NCBI GenBank assembly: GCA_946184255.1
Contig: CAMHFA010000027.1
Location: forward strand, 1 to 9,263
DNA: 9,263 nucleotides
Direction of reading: 5' to 3'
Origin: an uncultured Bacteroidales bacterium
GTDB taxonomy: Bacteria; Bacteroidota; Bacteroidia; Bacteroidales; UBA932
This document shows, piece by piece, positions 6,808 through 9,263 of this stretch. The notes beneath the pieces are model-generated. The model saw nothing but the letters and a program-made list of their open reading frames with translations. It did not search any database and was not told where the DNA came from. Both the position numbers and the translations under genes were made by a program. Position 1 is the stretch's first letter, and each line of letters opens with the position of its first letter.

Positions 6808-7800
6808 TTAAAAAGTCAGCCCCACCTTCAGTCCAAGGGCACTGCTGCCCAACATTCCTTGACCGCCCGGTCTTGTAGGGGACAGGGCAAGTTCACCGTA
6901 TTGTGGGATGACGGCCGGCCCGACTTTCATGGCCAGGTTGTCATTGACTTCGAAGTCTTGCATGTAGGAGAAAACGTTGGCGTCTATTACCTGCAGGAAA
7001 TAGCTGCCGACCAGGGCTACCAGGGAATAGTCTCTGAACCGTCTGAAGGCATTCCTGTAGTAAAGGGCCCTTTCAGCCGGGATGAGACCTTCATAAGTGC
7101 TGTCCTCAGCAGTGGCCTCGTTGTGTATCCTCTTGTAACGCTTATAATTGGTGTTGTTGACTGACCAGTAATGGTAGGAACCGATCATGGCTCCCCAGTA
7201 GATTGGAATCTTCCAGAACTCTCCGTTATAGGCTTGCCCGAGGCCAGGAAGGAGGATGGAATAGATAGTAGCCTTTCCAGCCTGGTTCTTTATGTCGTGC
7301 TTGTAGTTTACGACTCCGTCCATAAGACCGCCCCAATAAATGAGTCCTGCTCCTGCAAACAGGTAGGTGGCCATGCGCTTGGAATCCTTATCGACTGTTA
7401 GAGTTGTCTCGGGATCCGCTTCCACCGCAGCATCATAGGCTTTCTTGGAGACTCTGTATTGGTGGTTGTATTTGAAACCCATACCTATGGCTGCTCCCAT
7501 TCCTCCATAGATGATCGGAATCTTCCAGTACTGTTTGTTATAAAACTGGCTGGCTCCGATGAATACCGTCGATCCGGCGAACATGGATCCAATCTTGAGG
7601 GTGCTGTCGTGATGGGCAACGCCATGGAAGAACTCCTTGAATGACCACATCTGGTCGACAGAATCCCTGGAAGCCAGGGTGTCCGCTGGATCGTTGTAGC
7701 TTTGGCTGAACGCTTCTTCCTTGAACTGCGCTTGGGCAGTCAGGGAAAAAGCGGAAGCGCAGGCAAAGACCAACAATATCCTCAGGACCAGTTCCTTCAT
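6808..7800 (-). CDS. DUF5683 membrane protein with a duplicated DUF5683 module
   Basis: A 330-residue protein of the DUF5683 family, which in Bacteroidetes usually sits just after parB. Function unknown. It has a signal sequence (1-24, ending TAQAQ) and several short hydrophobic segments, so it is probably an envelope membrane protein. The core family pattern is clear at residues 180-287: SILLPGLGQAYNGEFWKIPI, then FRRFRDYSLVALVGSYFLQV, then IDANVFSYMQDFEVND. Residues 73-172 repeat this order in a more diverged form: YNKQYWKIPIIYGG, then ATYLFAGAGLIYWGGL, then MDGVVNYKHDIKN. Members I recall from Bacteroides are about 200-260 residues with one module, so this copy seems internally duplicated. 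The C-terminal tail (about 290-330) is Gly/Pro-rich and ends in VGLTF. It lies 8 nt after parB and 18 nt before the transglycosylase gene, so it belongs to one operon. The context suggests a role near chromosome segregation or cell-wall growth, but that is inference. Confidence 0.88.
   Translation of the reverse strand: MKELVLRILLVFACASAFSLTAQAQFKEEAFSQSYNDPADTLASRDSVDQMWSFKEFFHGVAHHDSTLKIGSMFAGSTVFIGASQFYNKQYWKIPIIYGGMGAAIGMGFKYNHQYRVSKKAYDAAVEADPETTLTVDKDSKRMATYLFAGAGLIYWGGLMDGVVNYKHDIKNQAGKATIYSILLPGLGQAYNGEFWKIPIYWGAMIGSYHYWSVNNTNYKRYKRIHNEATAEDSTYEGLIPAERALYYRNAFRRFRDYSLVALVGSYFLQVIDANVFSYMQDFEVNDNLAMKVGPAVIPQYGELALSPTRPGGQGMLGSSALGLKVGLTF
6940..7263 (-). repeat. DUF5683 module, second (canonical) copy
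   Basis: This stretch encodes residues 180-287 of the DUF5683 protein. It carries the canonical LLPGLGQAYN, FWKIPIYWGA and QVIDANV motifs. It pairs with the preceding copy encoded at 7285-7584 at an offset of about 104-112 residues, and contains an extra segment of about 10-20 residues (around 231-250) not seen in the other copy. At DNA level 7201-7216 and 7513-7528 differ at only one of 16 bases. Confidence 0.65.
7285..7584 (-). repeat. DUF5683 module, first (diverged) copy
   Basis: This stretch encodes residues 73-172. YNKQYWKIPIIYGG (87-100) aligns with YNGEFWKIPIYWGA (191-204), and MDGVVNYKHDIKN (160-172) aligns with the IDANVFSYMQDFEVND block of the other copy. The LPGLGQ signature has become FIGASQ, which suggests that this copy is the more diverged one. 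Confidence 0.65.
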
Positions 7801-7808
7801 TACGATGT

Positions 7809-8741
7809 CTAAATGTTCGAATCCTCAAGAGCCTTGAGGAAGTTGCTCACTTCCTCGTCTGAATTGAACCTTATGGTCATCGTACCTTTACCGGAAGGAG
7901 AGCGTTTCAGGCTAATACTGTTATCAAAAAACTTGCCGATGTGCTCGAGGATCCGGTAGTAGTCGTCCGGAAGGTCCTGCTGTCTGACTGTCTGAGAGGC
8001 ACTTCCTTCCTTACCAAGGTTACGGACCTTGTCTTCGAGCTGACGTACTGAAAGACCGTCTTTTATGGTCAGGTCGCAGAGGAGTTCCTGAATGTGGGGA
8101 TCTTCTATTCCAAGTATTACCTTTGCATGACCGGTGCTGAGTAATCCTGCCTTCAGGTCATGCTGAACCTTTGCAGGAAGCTTGAGAAGCCTGAGATAGT
8201 TGGCTACGGAAGCCCTTTTCTTTCCGACTCTCTGGGCCATCCTCTCCTGGGTCAGGTTGCACTCATCTATCAAGCGCTGGTAGCTCATGGCGATTTCGAT
8301 CGGATCGAGGTCCTGTCTCTGGATATTCTCGACAATCGCCATTTCCAGCATGCCCTGATTGTCTGTCGTGCGGATGTAAGCCGGGATGACATCCATTCCT
8401 GCAAGCCGGCAAGCCCTGAACCTTCGTTCTCCACTGATGATCTGGTAACGACCGTCAGGCTGTTTCCTCACAGAGATAGGCTGGATCAGGCCAAATGTCC
8501 TGATGGACTCGGCCAGTTCCTCCAGGGATTCATTGTCGAAGGCCATCCTCGGCTGGTAGGGATTGGGATCTATGAGGTTTGAAGGAATACGGAGTACGTC
8601 ACCATAATCCTGAACCGGTTTTGCTCCGGCAATCTCCTTGTTGATGTATCCGACCGGCTTCCTTTCAGGGCCGTTGAGTGACATTTCTCCCAAAAGGGCG
8701 CTGAGTCCCTTGCCCAGCCTGCTTTCCTGCTTGTTGTTCAT
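7809..8741 (-). CDS. parB: Chromosome-partitioning protein ParB (CTP-dependent clamp)
   Basis: A 310-residue ParB. It binds parS sites near the origin, closes as a CTP-dependent sliding clamp and stimulates ParA. The N-terminus has the conserved RLGKGLSALLGE (8-19), the ParA-contact region. The CTP-binding domain follows (about 48-145) with GERRFRA at 104-110 and ENIQRQDLDP at 138-147. The parS-binding helix-turn-helix region spans about 160-240, including LTQERMAQRVGKKRASVANY (163-182). A C-terminal dimerisation region (about 258-310) completes it. I place the start at the ATG 8739-8741, one nt after the parA stop. A longer frame reaches 8780, but it would overlap parA by 38 nt and add 13 residues before the conserved N-terminus. 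No parS sequence (TGTTNCACGTGNAACA type) is seen in the window. Confidence 0.96.
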   Translation of the reverse strand: MNNKQESRLGKGLSALLGEMSLNGPERKPVGYINKEIAGAKPVQDYGDVLRIPSNLIDPNPYQPRMAFDNESLEELAESIRTFGLIQPISVRKQPDGRYQIISGERRFRACRLAGMDVIPAYIRTTDNQGMLEMAIVENIQRQDLDPIEIAMSYQRLIDECNLTQERMAQRVGKKRASVANYLRLLKLPAKVQHDLKAGLLSTGHAKVILGIEDPHIQELLCDLTIKDGLSVRQLEDKVRNLGKEGSASQTVRQQDLPDDYYRILEHIGKFFDNSISLKRSPSGKGTMTIRFNSDEEVSNFLKALEDSNI

Positions 8742-8742
8742 A

Positions 8743-9263
8743 TTACTCCTGTTCATTCTTGTCAAGCACTTCCTTCGCAAGGTTCATGTAGTTTGAAGTG
8801 CCGTTGCTGACCACGTCGTACAATATGATAGGTTTTCCATGGGAAGGCGCCTCGCTCAGGCGTATGCTCCTTTGAATTATTGTCTTGAACACCATATCCT
8901 TGAAATGCTCCCTGAGTTCGCCTACGACCTGGGCATGAACCTTGGTCCTTCCGTCGAACATGGTTACCACAAAGCCCTCTATGGTCAGGCCTGGATTGAT
9001 CTCATGCTGGACAAGCCTGATGGTCTGAAGGAGTTTTCCAAGACCCTCCAGGGCGAAGAACTCCGGCTGGACCGGTATCATCACCGAATCGGCAGCGGTA
9101 AGGGCATTGATAGTGATGAGACCCAGGGAAGGGGAGCAGTCGATGATGATGTAGTCATAGTCGTCACGAATAGGTGCCAGCCGTTTTTTCAGGAATGACT
9201 CGCGGTTCTCTTCATCGATCATCTCGATTTCGGCACCCACCAGGTTGATGTGGGAGGGAATCA
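8743..9263 (-). CDS. parA: Chromosome-partitioning ATPase ParA (Soj), C-terminal part (cut by window edge)
   Basis: The last 172 residues of a ParA/Soj-type ATPase that binds non-specific DNA as an ATP dimer and moves ParB-parS complexes. Visible motifs: PSHINLVGAEIEM close to the edge, DYDYIIIDCSPSLGLITINA (the Walker B-like IIIDCSPS motif), IPVQPEFFALEGLGKLLQTI, and the C-terminal RSIRLSEAPSHGKPIILYD. The P-loop KGGVGKT region lies outside the window. The frame stays open to the edge. The GTG at 9238-9240 could be taken for a start, but it encodes the Val of INLVGAE, so it is internal. The stop at 8743-8745 is followed after one nt by the parB ATG, indicating tight coupling. The operon promoter must be upstream, outside the window. 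Confidence 0.96.
   Translation of the reverse strand, partial: IPSHINLVGAEIEMIDEENRESFLKKRLAPIRDDYDYIIIDCSPSLGLITINALTAADSVMIPVQPEFFALEGLGKLLQTIRLVQHEINPGLTIEGFVVTMFDGRTKVHAQVVGELREHFKDMVFKTIIQRSIRLSEAPSHGKPIILYDVVSNGTSNYMNLAKEVLDKNEQE

Noticed and set aside
6661..7164. Plus-strand open frame of 167 codons opposite the transglycosylase and DUF5683 genes
   Set aside because: It is antisense to certain genes, spans their junction and shows no family resemblance.
8742..8780. Longer ParB start at 8780 (and an intermediate ATG at 8756)
   Set aside because: It would overlap parA by 38 nt and add residues before the conserved RLGKGLSALLGE N-terminus; the ATG at 8739-8741 fits the operon spacing.
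9238..9240. GTG as the start of a short ParA-like gene
   Set aside because: The frame is open to the window edge and the upstream codons encode PSHINL, part of the conserved ParA sequence; the GTG is an internal valine.
1..9263. parS site, tRNA, CRISPR array, insertion sequence or defence genes
   Set aside because: I looked for a GTTNCACGTGNAAC-type core, repeated spacers, terminal repeats and relevant gene motifs on both strands and found none.

Overview
The window looks like chromosomal DNA from a member of the Bacteroidota, most likely the order Bacteroidales; I cannot name the genus. The evidence is a parA-parB-DUF5683-LysM transglycosylase gene block typical of this phylum, a helix-hairpin-helix protein of a Bacteroidetes-type family, a GH88 glycan hydrolase, and promoters that fit the Bacteroidetes -33/-7 pattern (TTTG / TAnnTTTG) rather than the sigma-70 pattern. 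Coding density is very high. The only sizeable intergenic region is 135 bp, and I see no tRNA, rRNA, CRISPR array, insertion sequence or parS site.

Layout. Positions 1-3255 hold a minus-strand operon, in transcription order: an HPRT-adenylate kinase fusion (hpt-adk), a Na+/phosphate cotransporter-family protein with a C-terminal PhoU domain, and a GH88 unsaturated glucuronyl hydrolase cut by the left edge. The genes are 4 nt apart or overlap by 4 nt. Positions 3256-3390 form a divergent promoter region with a -7 element facing each way, a 23-bp near-perfect palindrome over the -33 site of the rightward promoter, and a small inverted repeat just before the hpt-adk start. Positions 3391-5160 hold a single plus-strand gene for an exported protein with an N-terminal helix-hairpin-helix domain and a long beta-rich, probably outer-membrane barrel, C-terminal part. 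Positions 5161-9263 hold a second minus-strand operon, in transcription order: parA (5' end outside the window), parB, a DUF5683 membrane protein with a duplicated module, and an MltD-like lytic transglycosylase with LysM domains. The two convergent genes meeting at 5160/5161 have no base between their stop codons.

How the genes work together. The right-hand operon joins chromosome segregation (ParA/ParB) with an envelope protein and a peptidoglycan-cutting enzyme, suggesting coordination of segregation with cell-wall work. The left-hand operon combines purine salvage and adenylate balance (HPRT and Adk in one chain), phosphate or ion transport, and breakdown of uronic-acid oligosaccharides; only the nucleotide and phosphate parts have an obvious link.

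Most of the window is ordinary housekeeping DNA. The features that stand out are the HPRT-Adk fusion with almost no linker, the internal duplication in the DUF5683 protein, the HHH-plus-barrel protein, and the palindrome over its promoter. I found no clear sign of a new defence or mobile system.
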